Below, piece after piece: positions 1 through 8,960 of a DNA stretch of 56,899 nucleotides (its first letter is position 1; every line of letters starts with the position of its first letter). Source of the stretch: JALQXV01 sp964540445 (GTDB lineage: Bacteria > Patescibacteriota > Saccharimonadia > Saccharimonadales > 2-12-FULL-41-12); contig CAZIMF010000001.1 of the NCBI GenBank assembly GCA_964540445.1, forward strand, positions 1 through 56,899. The letters are read 5' to 3'. Below the pieces are notes generated by a model. That model did not search any database. It saw nothing but the letters and a program-made list of their open reading frames with translations, and was not told where the DNA came from. Position numbers and translations under genes: made by a program.

Positions 1-39
1 AGGACGTACACTCTTTCCCTCACGACGCTCTTCCGATCT
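1..39. other. Illumina adapter remnant at contig end
   Basis: Bases 8-20 and 21-39 match the two halves of the TruSeq universal/read-1 adapter, which ends in CGCTCTTCCGATCT. One A is missing between positions 20 and 21. This is library sequence, not genome, and genomic sequence seems to begin at about base 40. The reading frame of the following glycosyltransferase stays open through it only by chance. Confidence 0.93.
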
Positions 40-1116
40 CACTTAGCGCTCCTGCTTGCAGAAGGCCTAAGTGACGAAGGGGTAGATGTAACTCTGTTTA
101 GCCCGGGGCCAGTTGCTACCCGCGTTCGAAATATAAATGCAGACTTAACGTACTTTCAAAACGAACTAGACAACCGCGGTGACACCTACCTAGAGCTGTT
201 AAAGAAACACCCGTTTACTTTTGTGACTCTGGCGCGTCAGGTCCAAAGCGAATTGCTAGCAAAAGCTTTTGAAATGGCAAACCAAGGAGAGCTCGATATT
301 GTACACGTTTATACTAATGAGGAAGATAATGGACTTTCTTTTTCTAGACTGTGTGCTAAACCCGTTGTTTTTACTCATCACGATCCATTTAATTTTCTTA
401 TTAAATACAAAAGTGTTTTCCCTAAATACAAACATTTAAACTGGCTATCGATTTCTATGTCGCAGCGTAGCAGTATGCCTGTTGATACTAATTGGGTTGG
501 AAATATTTATCATGGATTGCCAGAAAATTTATACACACCGGCGACGCGCCCCAAAAATAACTATATTGCCTATTTTGGACGAATTATTGAGCCAAAAGGA
601 GTTCATTTAGCAATTGCAGCTGTTAAAACATACAACAAACTACACCCTACAAAACCGTACACATTAAAAATTGCCGGTAAGCATTATTCTGAAAGCAAAA
701 AGGATAGTTACTGGCAAACGCGTATTTATCCTGAATTAGACGACCAATACATAGAATATGTTGGTTACCTTGATACAACAAAAGACAAACAGTCATTTTT
801 AGCAGATGCAGCCGCTTTAATAATCCCTTCGACCTGGGACGAGCCTTTTGGTATGGTCATCATAGAAGCATTAGCCTGTGCAACCCCCGTTATTGGTCTG
901 CGTTCAGGAGCTATACCAGAAATTATTAAAGATAATAAAACCGGCATATTAGTTGATAAGGCCAATGATGAGACAACTACAATAGACAATCTTCAAAAGG
1001 CGCTGGTACGAATTAATTCATTATCCAGAGATACTTGTAGAGCAGATTTTATAGCACGATTTACGCAAACTCGAATGTGCCAAGAACATATCGAAGTATA
1101 CAAAAGTCTAATTTAG
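40..1116 (+). CDS. Glycosyltransferase family 4, 5'-truncated
   Basis: GT-B retaining glycosyltransferase that would move a sugar from a nucleotide-sugar to a cell-envelope or other acceptor. The frame is open from base 40, where the residues HLALLLAEGLSDEGVDVTLF match the usual first helix and second strand of GT4 proteins. The start codon therefore lies beyond the contig end, and an internal GTG at 223 is not the real start. The C-terminal half has a YFGRIIEPKG donor-domain entry and the E-x7-E signature (EPFGMVIIEALACATPVIG). It ends by overlapping the 3' end of convergent thyA by 4 bp. Acceptor and sugar cannot be read from sequence. Confidence 0.85.
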   Translation, partial: HLALLLAEGLSDEGVDVTLFSPGPVATRVRNINADLTYFQNELDNRGDTYLELLKKHPFTFVTLARQVQSELLAKAFEMANQGELDIVHVYTNEEDNGLSFSRLCAKPVVFTHHDPFNFLIKYKSVFPKYKHLNWLSISMSQRSSMPVDTNWVGNIYHGLPENLYTPATRPKNNYIAYFGRIIEPKGVHLAIAAVKTYNKLHPTKPYTLKIAGKHYSESKKDSYWQTRIYPELDDQYIEYVGYLDTTKDKQSFLADAAALIIPSTWDEPFGMVIIEALACATPVIGLRSGAIPEIIKDNKTGILVDKANDETTTIDNLQKALVRINSLSRDTCRADFIARFTQTRMCQEHIEVYKSLI

Positions 1117-1922
1117 AGAATTACAAGTGGAGCTTTAATGTGTGGCAAGGCCTGATAGTTTTCGAGGACAAAATTTTCGGGCGTAAAATCATCGATAGTG
1201 GCTACCTTACCAACTATTTTAAGAGTAGGGAACGGTAGGGGTTTTCGTTGCACCTGTTCTTTGGCCTGTTCAATTTGATTTCTATATAAATGAGCGTTAC
1301 CGATAGAAATAATCAGCTCCCGCGCCTCTAGCCCCGTTAGATGGGCGACCATATGTAAAAGCATAGAATACTGAGCAATATTAAATGGTAATCCCAAAAA
1401 TACGTCTGAAGAACGTTGATATAGTTGCATACGAAGTTTGCCTTTAGTTACCTCAAACTGGAACATGGTATGGCAGGGAGGTAAGCGCATTGCTTCTAGG
1501 TCAGCCGGGTTCCAGGCACTAACTAAAATAGCTTTGGAATGCGGATTATTTTTAATTTCATCAATGGCCCACTGTAACTGATCAATTGTTCCGCCTTTTG
1601 GGTCGCGCCATTTACGCCACTGCACACCGTAAACCGGTCCAAGGTTTAAATCTTTGTCGGCGAATTCATCCCAATAATGAATATTATGATCTTGTAGATA
1701 TTGTATGTTTGAGCTGCCCGAGACAAACCACAATAGCTCGTGTAGCAAGATATTGAAGGGCATTTTTTTAGTAGTCAACAGAGGAAAACCCTGGCGCAAA
1801 TCGAAGCGTAATTGATAGCCAAAAATAGACTTAAGCCCATGAACACCGCGTGATGGTTTGCTTTTACCGTTCTTAAGTATTTCGGCTTGTAGTTTTAAGT
1901 ATTCGTACTCCGGATGTGCCAT
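1113..1922 (-). CDS. thyA: Thymidylate synthase ThyA
   Basis: Converts dUMP to dTMP with methylene-tetrahydrofolate, giving dihydrofolate. It is 269 aa, normal for bacterial ThyA. Visible signatures are the catalytic Cys150 in LPPCHTMFQF, the phosphate-binding QRSSDVFLGLPFN segment and the HLYRNQ region. The start ATG has no Shine-Dalgarno, but TATAGA lies 8 nt upstream (1931-1936, minus strand), which suggests a leaderless transcript. It is divergent from an operon that encodes a dCMP-deaminase-like protein and DHFR, which would supply its substrate and recycle its folate. A Tmk-ThyX-like fusion nearby makes its presence notable. Confidence 0.97.
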   Translation of the reverse strand: MAHPEYEYLKLQAEILKNGKSKPSRGVHGLKSIFGYQLRFDLRQGFPLLTTKKMPFNILLHELLWFVSGSSNIQYLQDHNIHYWDEFADKDLNLGPVYGVQWRKWRDPKGGTIDQLQWAIDEIKNNPHSKAILVSAWNPADLEAMRLPPCHTMFQFEVTKGKLRMQLYQRSSDVFLGLPFNIAQYSMLLHMVAHLTGLEARELIISIGNAHLYRNQIEQAKEQVQRKPLPFPTLKIVGKVATIDDFTPENFVLENYQALPHIKAPLVIL

Positions 1923-2002
1923 TAGTTTATTCTATAGCGTCGCTTCATAATCATCAATGACTATTAAGTGATGCAATTTAGTTATAGTTTATACTTCATG
2001 CA

Positions 2003-3001
2003 ATGGACACTCGAGTGATAGAGCAAATTTTAGACAAGTATGGATTAGCGTGGTCTACCATTCTAGAAAGCACCAAAGGCTACCGTAACGAATCTTATCC
2101 AATAGCACTCAGCAATGGTGTGATGATCAACCTTATGCTGCATAAAGTTGAACCTGGCTCACAAAGCTTAATAACAATGGCAGATGCTGTATCGGATTAT
2201 GTGGCAAGACGCGGGCTCCCTACGAGGCAAATGTTTGATAGAAGAATTATTATGCTCCGTACCTCTAATAAGTCTCAATACGGAGCAATCTATAATTATT
2301 TGGATGGCGCAACAATACCGTGGGAAGCATACACGCAAGAACATATAAAACTGCTCGGCGAGTCACTCAGTAACCTACATGCGCAACTTAAGGATTTAGC
2401 TGATGCAAAAGAACTACCTCACGTTTCCAATCAATACTTTGTAAAGTCCGAGGAAATGGAAATATATTTTAGCGATATAGGCGTCCAGCAAGCCATGATG
2501 CAAAAACTTGGGCTACGGTTAACCCCAGCTATTTTTAAGCGTTATTATAAATTGCTGAAATTATGCAGTAGGCTACCCGAGCAACAAGCACTACATATGG
2601 ATTTTGTGCGCGGAAATATATTATTTAAGGGTAGTAAAGAAACATTACATATTAGTGGTATTTTGGACTTTGAAAAAACCGCTTACGGCCCTTCTGTTTT
2701 TGATATTGCTCGGACGTTGGCGTTCTTATTAGTTGACTGCAAATACAAAAAGGAGGATAAAATACGCAAATACTTCTTGGGGTCTGGCTACAATAAACGT
2801 GGACATAGCAATTTTACAGAGGTTAGCTTGCTTGAAGAATTAGTTAACTTATTTCTGGTCTATGATTTTTATAAATTCCTGCGACATAATCCTTATGAAT
2901 TTCTTGCCGAAAATGAACATTTTGTCAGAACAAAACAGCTCTTACTAAGTCGTCATATAGTTGATAGAATAGATAGTAAGATAAAGAAGGAAGGGTTTTG
3001 A
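2003..3001 (+). CDS. APH/choline-kinase-like phosphotransferase
   Basis: Small-molecule kinase of the aminoglycoside phosphotransferase fold, 332 aa. The catalytic loop is HMDFVRGNILF (H-x-D-x4-N) at about residues 198-208, and the metal-binding Asp follows in SGILDFEKTAYGPSVFDIA. The substrate is unknown: choline, a sugar, an amino sugar or a nucleoside are all possible. It starts an operon; the next gene begins 1 bp after its stop. TATACT (1990-1995) ends 7 nt before the ATG, so the message is probably leaderless. The adjacent adenylyltransferase could act on the phosphorylated product, but that is inference. Confidence 0.75.
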   Translation: MDTRVIEQILDKYGLAWSTILESTKGYRNESYPIALSNGVMINLMLHKVEPGSQSLITMADAVSDYVARRGLPTRQMFDRRIIMLRTSNKSQYGAIYNYLDGATIPWEAYTQEHIKLLGESLSNLHAQLKDLADAKELPHVSNQYFVKSEEMEIYFSDIGVQQAMMQKLGLRLTPAIFKRYYKLLKLCSRLPEQQALHMDFVRGNILFKGSKETLHISGILDFEKTAYGPSVFDIARTLAFLLVDCKYKKEDKIRKYFLGSGYNKRGHSNFTEVSLLEELVNLFLVYDFYKFLRHNPYEFLAENEHFVRTKQLLLSRHIVDRIDSKIKKEGF

Positions 3002-3002
3002 T

Positions 3003-3560
3003 ATGGCTTCAACTTGGAAGAAACGTTTGATATCGCAGAGCGATCTTATGACCCTACACGATAAGTTAAAAGATAAAGACAAGAAAATTGTATTTACAGC
3101 TGGTTCATGGGATCTACTTCACGTTGGCCAAAGTCGTTACCTAGAACAGGCAAAAGCCCACGGGGATATATTGGTGGTAGGTGTAAGCAGTAATGATGCA
3201 ATCAGAAAAGTTAAGGGGCCCAACAAGCCAGTACTTGATGAGAAGTTACGTGCCGAAATGCTAACCTATATTCGAGCAGTTGATTTTGTGACCATCCTCC
3301 CCGAACCAAGCTGCCAACCTTCTCTTGGACTTTTAAAGCCAGATGTCTATATTACTGTCCAAGAAGATTGGACCGAGAACTATAAATCATCCAAAGAATA
3401 TAAAACCGTTACTAAGTATGGGGGCGAGGTTATTGTTGTTGCACGTCAATCTACCGCAGTCTCGACAACAAAAATCATCCAGAGAGCTATCGGCGGTCAT
3501 TTAGGTGAAGTATTCAAAGATTTTATGGAACTTCGGAAAGATCCGCTTAAAGAAAAATGA
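3003..3560 (+). CDS. RfaE/TagD-type adenylyl/cytidylyltransferase, HxGH variant
   Basis: Nucleotidyltransferase of the cytidylyltransferase-like family, related to the HldE C-terminal domain and to glycerol-3-phosphate cytidylyltransferase, 185 aa. It would join a nucleotide to a phosphorylated small molecule. The N-terminal motif reads GSWDLLHVGQSRYLEQA at about residues 35-51. The usual HxGH signature is HVGQ here, so the second histidine is replaced by Gln. The C-terminal STTKIIQRA matches the family's ST-T-KI motif. It lies between a kinase and a HIT-Nudix protein with near-zero spacing. The lost His may lower or alter activity. Confidence 0.78.
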   Translation: MASTWKKRLISQSDLMTLHDKLKDKDKKIVFTAGSWDLLHVGQSRYLEQAKAHGDILVVGVSSNDAIRKVKGPNKPVLDEKLRAEMLTYIRAVDFVTILPEPSCQPSLGLLKPDVYITVQEDWTENYKSSKEYKTVTKYGGEVIVVARQSTAVSTTKIIQRAIGGHLGEVFKDFMELRKDPLKEK

Positions 3561-4516
3561 CATCCATAAGCCCTGAGGAAGAAAAAAAGCAACTACTGTA
3601 TCGTGATGCACGCCGGACTGGCGAGTATGACGACATATGGCAAAGTGTTGGCAAATGCGTCTTTTGTGACTTACGTGATAAATATATTTTTCATGAAGAA
3701 AATGGCATTGTTATGACCGTGAGTTTGTATGCCTACATTGATGGTCAGTTCATGATCATCCCGCGACGTCATATTCGTTCTGTTAAAGAGTTGACCGAAC
3801 TAGAGTGGGAAACCGTACGAAAATTTATGTACATTGCAAAAAAAATTATTAGGGAAGTCCATGCCATAAAAGGCACTCAATTTTTAATTCGTGATGGCGG
3901 TATCCAGGCGCAAAGTACAGTCGATCAGCATCTACACATTCAATGTATTCCATTTGATGCGCCTGATTTGTCAGTTTGGAATTATCGTCAGCTTAAGCAC
4001 ACGCCGCTAGAAAACGCCGATTTATACAAAAAGCTTGAACCAAAAATTATTAAGCATAGTAAAAAATTTACACAAAAATATAAAAACCAAACAGTACTAC
4101 CAGTACACTCTGACGCCATTATTACTAATGCGGCAAACGAGGTTCTTTTTATAGAAAGAAGCCAGGCAACCAGACTTGAGCAAAATTATATTACGCAACC
4201 CGGAGGTCGGGTAGATACTATTGCCACAAGCTTGGAGGAAGAATTATGTCGTGAAGTAGAAGAAGAAGTAGGCCTAAAAATCAAACCTGCTGACTTAAGT
4301 TTAGTCAATTCACAGATCGATCACGTGACTTATGCCGGCACACCTCCCATCGCCTTTCTTCGAAATTCATACATAGTGAATAATCTAAGCTTAAACATTA
4401 TTCTTACACCTGGTGAAGAATGTAATAAAATTCTATGGGTACCGGTACAGAAAATTCCAACTCACCCAAACATTTCCCCAGAGACCAAAACAATAATACT
4501 GAAAGTGTTAGGTTAA
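3557..4516 (+). CDS. HIT-Nudix fusion protein
   Basis: Two nucleotide-processing domains in one 319-aa chain. The N-terminal HIT domain (about 30-150) has a CVFC pair at 34-37 and the motif HLHIQ at 125-129. Classical HIT hydrolases have HxHxH; HxHxQ is the form in GalT-type transferases, so transferase or phosphorylase chemistry is possible. The C-terminal Nudix domain (about 178-319) has a near-canonical box at 216-240 ending REVEEEVGL; the first Glu of the box is replaced and spaced by one extra residue. It overlaps the upstream gene by 4 bp. The likely role is hydrolysis or exchange on nucleotide conjugates; the substrate is unknown. Confidence 0.82.
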   Translation: MTSISPEEEKKQLLYRDARRTGEYDDIWQSVGKCVFCDLRDKYIFHEENGIVMTVSLYAYIDGQFMIIPRRHIRSVKELTELEWETVRKFMYIAKKIIREVHAIKGTQFLIRDGGIQAQSTVDQHLHIQCIPFDAPDLSVWNYRQLKHTPLENADLYKKLEPKIIKHSKKFTQKYKNQTVLPVHSDAIITNAANEVLFIERSQATRLEQNYITQPGGRVDTIATSLEEELCREVEEEVGLKIKPADLSLVNSQIDHVTYAGTPPIAFLRNSYIVNNLSLNIILTPGEECNKILWVPVQKIPTHPNISPETKTIILKVLG

Positions 4517-4519
4517 GTA

Positions 4520-5527
4520 ATGGCAAGAGATAATTATCGCTTTGAATGGTCAGATGTGGCATTTGGCAGCAAAAAGCCGATTAATAATCTATCGGCTTAC
4601 TTTATTGCTGCCCCGCGTGAAATGTCTACTAAGCGATTTAGCCAGCTGATTAAAGAATATTTGCCTATGGGAAACGTCCTACTCGGATTGGCCGCTGAGC
4701 CCTTTATAGCCGGCTTCGAAGATCAGCCGCAGTTTAAATCTCTGGATCAAAGTAAGGTGCAAGCTATTATCGACAAAGTGAATAACAAGTCAGTCAATCA
4801 TAAAATTTATACACTACGCTACAGGCAATCCGATCTTCGCTTTATACTCGAAAAACTTACTGTTAAAAAGGTTATTTTAATTAACGGTTCATGGCACTAT
4901 GCTTTTCATACACAAGCTCCATTCTATGAAATAGCGAAGCAGAACATCCCCTACACTATGGTCAGCCCATTTGCCGATGAGCAAGAAGCAAAAGATTATG
5001 ATACTGCGGCGGCGGTAAAATTATCTCAGGAGATAACGATACCCGCTCCAGGCAGCAAGCTTACCGAACTAGAAATGCTTCAAGTGGCCCAAACAATTGC
5101 AAAACACTCCTTTGATTATAGTTTTCAAGCTGGTACAAGCGTGGGTAAAAAAAATAAAGATGGCACCTATACGCTTTTATTAGCAACGTATAACAAGGTT
5201 GTCCCTTACCAAACCTATGCCATGCATTTTGGAGCAAGCCGTGAAAAAAACTTCTCACCGCCACACGATTTGAATCATTATGATACCGTGCACGCCGAAG
5301 TCGCCATAGCAATAAAAGCCCAGGCTGAAGGCATTGATCTTACGGGTTCAACCTTATTTATTACGCTGCTGCCGTGTCCAGCCTGTGGCCGAATGCTCGG
5401 CGAAACACCAATTACAGAAATTGTGTATACAGCCGATCATTCCAATGGTTACGCTATCCAGATACTAGAAGCGGCAGGGAAGAAGGTACGTCGGCTTGTC
5501 CCACCTAGCGGGAGCTTAAGCACATGA
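4520..5527 (+). CDS. dCMP/cytidine-deaminase-fold protein with N-terminal extension
   Basis: The C-terminal third is a zinc deaminase of the dCMP deaminase type: HAE at 258-260 supplies the metal His and catalytic Glu, and PCPAC at 285-289 supplies the two Cys ligands. A deaminase domain of this kind is about 150 aa, but this protein is 335 aa, with about 185 N-terminal residues I do not recognise. Context (thyA, DHFR, Tmk) favours dCMP to dUMP conversion for thymidylate synthesis; another base or nucleotide substrate is possible. The last 4 bp overlap the DHFR gene, so translation is probably coupled. Confidence 0.78.
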   Translation: MARDNYRFEWSDVAFGSKKPINNLSAYFIAAPREMSTKRFSQLIKEYLPMGNVLLGLAAEPFIAGFEDQPQFKSLDQSKVQAIIDKVNNKSVNHKIYTLRYRQSDLRFILEKLTVKKVILINGSWHYAFHTQAPFYEIAKQNIPYTMVSPFADEQEAKDYDTAAAVKLSQEITIPAPGSKLTELEMLQVAQTIAKHSFDYSFQAGTSVGKKNKDGTYTLLLATYNKVVPYQTYAMHFGASREKNFSPPHDLNHYDTVHAEVAIAIKAQAEGIDLTGSTLFITLLPCPACGRMLGETPITEIVYTADHSNGYAIQILEAAGKKVRRLVPPSGSLST

Positions 5528-6021
5528 AAGTTTTTGCTATTGCTACTATTACAGCTGACGGTTTTATAGGGAAAACCGCTGATCACTTGGCAGACTGGAG
5601 TAGCCCAGAGGATAAAAAGTTATTTGTACGACTCACCAAAGAAGCAGGTGTTATGGTAATGGGTTCACGAACTTTTGCAACAATCGGACGAGCTTTGCCA
5701 GAGCGAAGAACAATTGTATATACCTCTAAGCCTGAGCTCATTACCATTGAAGGTATAGAGACCACCAACGAAGCACCAGCTGCACTACTGGCCCGTTTGG
5801 CCAAAGAGGGAGTAAATGGTGTAGCAATTTGCGGCGGTGCGGCAATTTATAGCATGTTTGCAGAAGCTAAACTGATAGAGGAACTATACATAACGGTTGA
5901 ACCAGTCTTGTTTGGGACTGGTATTTCGCTGTTTAGTAACGACTTAAATATACATCTCTCGCTAATAGACACCTCAAAACTAAACGATCACACTGTTTTA
6001 TTACACTACGCGGTCAAGTAA
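5524..6021 (+). CDS. folA: Dihydrofolate reductase family protein
   Basis: NADPH-dependent reductase that would regenerate tetrahydrofolate from the dihydrofolate made by ThyA. It is 165 aa, normal for DHFR. Visible family signatures are ADGFIGK near the N terminus, WSSPEDKKLF, VMGSRTF and the NADPH-binding GGAAIY segment. It overlaps the deaminase gene by 4 bp, so it is the last gene of the 2003-6021 operon. The RibD-C type reductase is the main alternative, but the pairing with thyA and tmk favours DHFR. The gene symbol is by family and context. Confidence 0.85.
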   Translation: MKVFAIATITADGFIGKTADHLADWSSPEDKKLFVRLTKEAGVMVMGSRTFATIGRALPERRTIVYTSKPELITIEGIETTNEAPAALLARLAKEGVNGVAICGGAAIYSMFAEAKLIEELYITVEPVLFGTGISLFSNDLNIHLSLIDTSKLNDHTVLLHYAVK

Positions 6022-6087
6022 ACGTAAATAATACAATTGCTATAAACTCCTCATATATTGTTAAATATATGTATACAAGGAGTAGGC

Positions 6088-8397
6088 ATGACCCAGGGAA
6101 CATTTATTGTTATTGAGGGTACCGATGGATCTGGCAAGGAAACACAGTCACGCCTATTAGTTGATCGCCTTAAAAATGAGGGCTACGCAGTTGAAATTTA
6201 TGATTTTCCGCAGTACGGGAAGTCCTCTAGTTACTTTGTACGCGAATACCTAAATGGCAAATATGGATCTATTGAATCCGTTGGGCCCTATACGGCCTCA
6301 CTTTTTTATGCGCTTGATCGTTATGAGGCTGCTCCGCAAATTAAGGCCGCATTAGATGCAGGGACGATTGTAATAGCAAATCGTTACACCGGTTCAAACA
6401 TGGCTCATCAAGGCACAAAATTTATCAACCCTGAAGAGCGGAAGGGTTATTATTTATGGCTCGACGCAATTGAATTTCAAATGCTTAAGATTCCTCGTCC
6501 GGATATGTCCTTAGTTCTCCGTGTGCCGGCTGAAACAGCTCAAAAATTGGTTGATAAAAAAGAGAAACGAGCATATACCAACAAAAAACGCGATATTCAT
6601 GAAGCAAGTCTGGAGCATTTACAAAAGGCAGTTGAGGTCTACGACAATTTGTGTGAACTTTTTCCAAAAGACTTTAAACAACTAGATTGCGTAAGGGATA
6701 ATAAATTATTAGAGGTTGAAGCAATTCATAATTTAATCTGGGAGACAGTTAATCCTATGTTACCATCGAAGAAAAATAAATCCTCAACCAAAAAAGATAA
6801 TGAAAAAAAACGAGAATCTGATTATTTAATTGACGGCAAACATGGTCTTGAAATTACTGCAGCCGGTAACAAAAAACTAGAGGAGTTTGTTACCAGCACT
6901 ACAAACAATGTGTATGGCTTTAATGAATCGGTTAGCCCGCAGATAATCGCAGCAGCTATGGCTCGACTATGTAGGCGCCGCGATGATATGCGCATCACGC
7001 TGTTAGATGAATTTATAGATGCAACTGACGATACAGAGCTTCTGCAGCGCGTAGTTACAGCCTTTGGAGATAATTCAGTAAAGCAACTGCTTGGCCAACA
7101 CGTAATTGTAGAAGGGGCCAGTAACTTACTCACTAAAAAACTAGAGTGGGGACGATTGGCTGCTTACGCGGAACAATCGACAAGATATATATATTTTGAT
7201 GAAAAAGACAAAGACGGGTCATACAAATACTTTGTACCCGCACAATTAGATACTAAAACCAAACAATCATATATTGAAACTATGGATACTATTTTTGATA
7301 CCTATTCAAAGATGGTTCATAAGCTAACCGATTATGTCCAAACGCATTCTTCTGTACCAAAAAAAGAACAAGACGAAGCGTGGCAAAATGCCACTCGTGC
7401 CCAGGCGTGTGATGCCGCCCGACCAGTGCTACCGGTAGCTACTAAAGCCACAGTAGGAATTTTTGGTTCAGCCCAAGCGCTCGAAAGTCTTATTACCCAT
7501 CTCCAAGGTGATGCACTGCCTGAAGCACAAGATACCGGAAGTAAATTACTAACAGAGCTGCGAAAAGTTTCTCCAGCATTTTACGAAGGCGTTAGCAATT
7601 CTGCTAATGGCAATGCGTTACTAGCGTATAGAGCAAACACCGCCCAGTCAGTTAAGAAGCTTGCGGCATCCACACTCTCCGAGAACTATAGCTCTGAAAG
7701 TGAAGCCGTCACACTTAGTGCAGTCTGGCCACGCAATGAGCTTGATATCGTTGCAGATATGCTGTACGAGCACTCCGGACTATCATTACATAAAATCACG
7801 TCAGAAGTTGCAACCTGGTCATATGATAAAAAATTAGAAGTGTTTGAATCGTATGTAGGCGAACGATTAAACAGACATCATCGTCCGGGGCGTGCTCTTG
7901 AAAAGGTACATTATTCATGGGATTTAATGTGCGATTATGGTGTTTTTCGAGATTTACAGCGACATCGAATGGTTGATGATTTAGAGTGGCAAACACTTAC
8001 ACCACGCTATGGTTATGAGACTCCAAAATTAGTAGAGGATGCAAAACTTACCGATGAATTTGAAGTTTGCTTTGATTTAAGCTTGAAACTATACAGTATT
8101 CTGCAGGGCGCAGGTTACGAAAACGAAGCCCAGTACGCAACATTACTGGGTCATAAAATGCGTTGGAAAGTAACTATTAACGCCCGTGAAGCCTTTTTGC
8201 TCCTTGAATTACGTTCAAGCCCGCAAGGACACCCCAATTATCGTAAGCTCACTCAATTAATGCATCAAAAAATTGCAGAGGTGCACCCACTGTTAGCCAA
8301 TGCCATGAAGTTTATAAATAAAGACGAAGATCCCGAGTTAACACGCTTAGCAGCAGAGAAGGCAACTCAGTCTAAGCTTCAGCAACTGGGTCAATAG
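6088..8397 (+). CDS. Thymidylate kinase fused to two degenerate ThyX domains
   Basis: A 769-aa chain starting at ATG 6088 behind an AAGGAG Shine-Dalgarno; a TTG 30 bp upstream is less likely. Residues 1-220 are thymidylate kinase: P-loop GTDGSGKET, DRYEAAPQI, and NRYTGSNMAHQG. A lysine-rich linker (about 226-245) follows. The rest looks like two ThyX (flavin-dependent thymidylate synthase) units. Unit one has WGRLAAYAEQSTRY (354-367) and ARPVLP; unit two has RHR (625-627), LTPRYG and NAREAFLLLELRSSPQGHPNYRKL. Neither unit has the full RHRxxS...EQSxRY set: RHR is WGR in unit one, and S is Asp in unit two. The kinase should make dTDP. Activity of the ThyX part is doubtful, since ThyA is present. 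Confidence 0.85.
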   Translation: MTQGTFIVIEGTDGSGKETQSRLLVDRLKNEGYAVEIYDFPQYGKSSSYFVREYLNGKYGSIESVGPYTASLFYALDRYEAAPQIKAALDAGTIVIANRYTGSNMAHQGTKFINPEERKGYYLWLDAIEFQMLKIPRPDMSLVLRVPAETAQKLVDKKEKRAYTNKKRDIHEASLEHLQKAVEVYDNLCELFPKDFKQLDCVRDNKLLEVEAIHNLIWETVNPMLPSKKNKSSTKKDNEKKRESDYLIDGKHGLEITAAGNKKLEEFVTSTTNNVYGFNESVSPQIIAAAMARLCRRRDDMRITLLDEFIDATDDTELLQRVVTAFGDNSVKQLLGQHVIVEGASNLLTKKLEWGRLAAYAEQSTRYIYFDEKDKDGSYKYFVPAQLDTKTKQSYIETMDTIFDTYSKMVHKLTDYVQTHSSVPKKEQDEAWQNATRAQACDAARPVLPVATKATVGIFGSAQALESLITHLQGDALPEAQDTGSKLLTELRKVSPAFYEGVSNSANGNALLAYRANTAQSVKKLAASTLSENYSSESEAVTLSAVWPRNELDIVADMLYEHSGLSLHKITSEVATWSYDKKLEVFESYVGERLNRHHRPGRALEKVHYSWDLMCDYGVFRDLQRHRMVDDLEWQTLTPRYGYETPKLVEDAKLTDEFEVCFDLSLKLYSILQGAGYENEAQYATLLGHKMRWKVTINAREAFLLLELRSSPQGHPNYRKLTQLMHQKIAEVHPLLANAMKFINKDEDPELTRLAAEKATQSKLQQLGQ

Positions 8398-8941
8398 AAG
8401 AAATTCCAATAATAGCTACTCGAAAATGCTCGGCCGGCAATGCTTGCAATGAACTATAGATTTGCTGAGCAGCAGCAGTTTCAGCTTCGGTAAGATTCAA
8501 GCCAGCTTCAACGGCGATGAAGGTTAATCCATCATCTTTTGAAACTGATGCTTTTCCTAATAATTGGATCCTGTCGAGTGCCGCTTCTGTGTCTTCAGAA
8601 GTTTTAACTGCCATATTAACGTCTATATGCCCGACATCATTACACCAAAATTCGACAGCGGAGGCAGCAACAGCCTTAACAACTGATCGTAACTTTTGTC
8701 CGGGAAGCTCAAAACAACTGGTTGGATCACTAACTCGAGGGGTTAAAACGTCAAAGCCCGTGTTGGGTGCGCTTAGTCCGGGCTTGTTTAGCGTCTCATC
8801 CAGTATAGTGTGAGCAATATCGGCTGAGCCGGCAGTCACATGCGGTAGAAATATTGTCCGATGGTTGTCGCGTCGCAGCGCAGTATAAACTGGACCGCGT
8901 CGCCTAGTATACTCTAATTTTTGTTCAATCTCCGGTGTCAT
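8372..8941 (-). CDS. Hypothetical protein behind an attenuator-like leader
   Basis: 189 aa, not recognised. The protein is soluble and acidic at the C terminus, with no signal peptide or membrane segment. Segments such as VEFWCNDVGHIDVNMAV and FRVAIIGISSID suggest an alternating alpha/beta fold, but I cannot assign a family. Its 3' end overlaps the convergent tmk-thyX gene by 26 bp. Upstream lie a terminator hairpin, a competing hairpin, a 26-codon reading frame and a strong minus-strand promoter, so its expression is probably controlled by premature termination. Codon use looks like that of its neighbours. Confidence 0.7.
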   Translation of the reverse strand: MTPEIEQKLEYTRRRGPVYTALRRDNHRTIFLPHVTAGSADIAHTILDETLNKPGLSAPNTGFDVLTPRVSDPTSCFELPGQKLRSVVKAVAASAVEFWCNDVGHIDVNMAVKTSEDTEAALDRIQLLGKASVSKDDGLTFIAVEAGLNLTEAETAAAQQIYSSLQALPAEHFRVAIIGISSIDPVAEA

Positions 8942-8960
8942 AATAATTCTCTTTTAATTT

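Noticed and set aside
6058..6087. TTG start for the Tmk-ThyX fusion
   Set aside because: The Tmk N terminus and the AAGGAG Shine-Dalgarno both fit ATG 6088.
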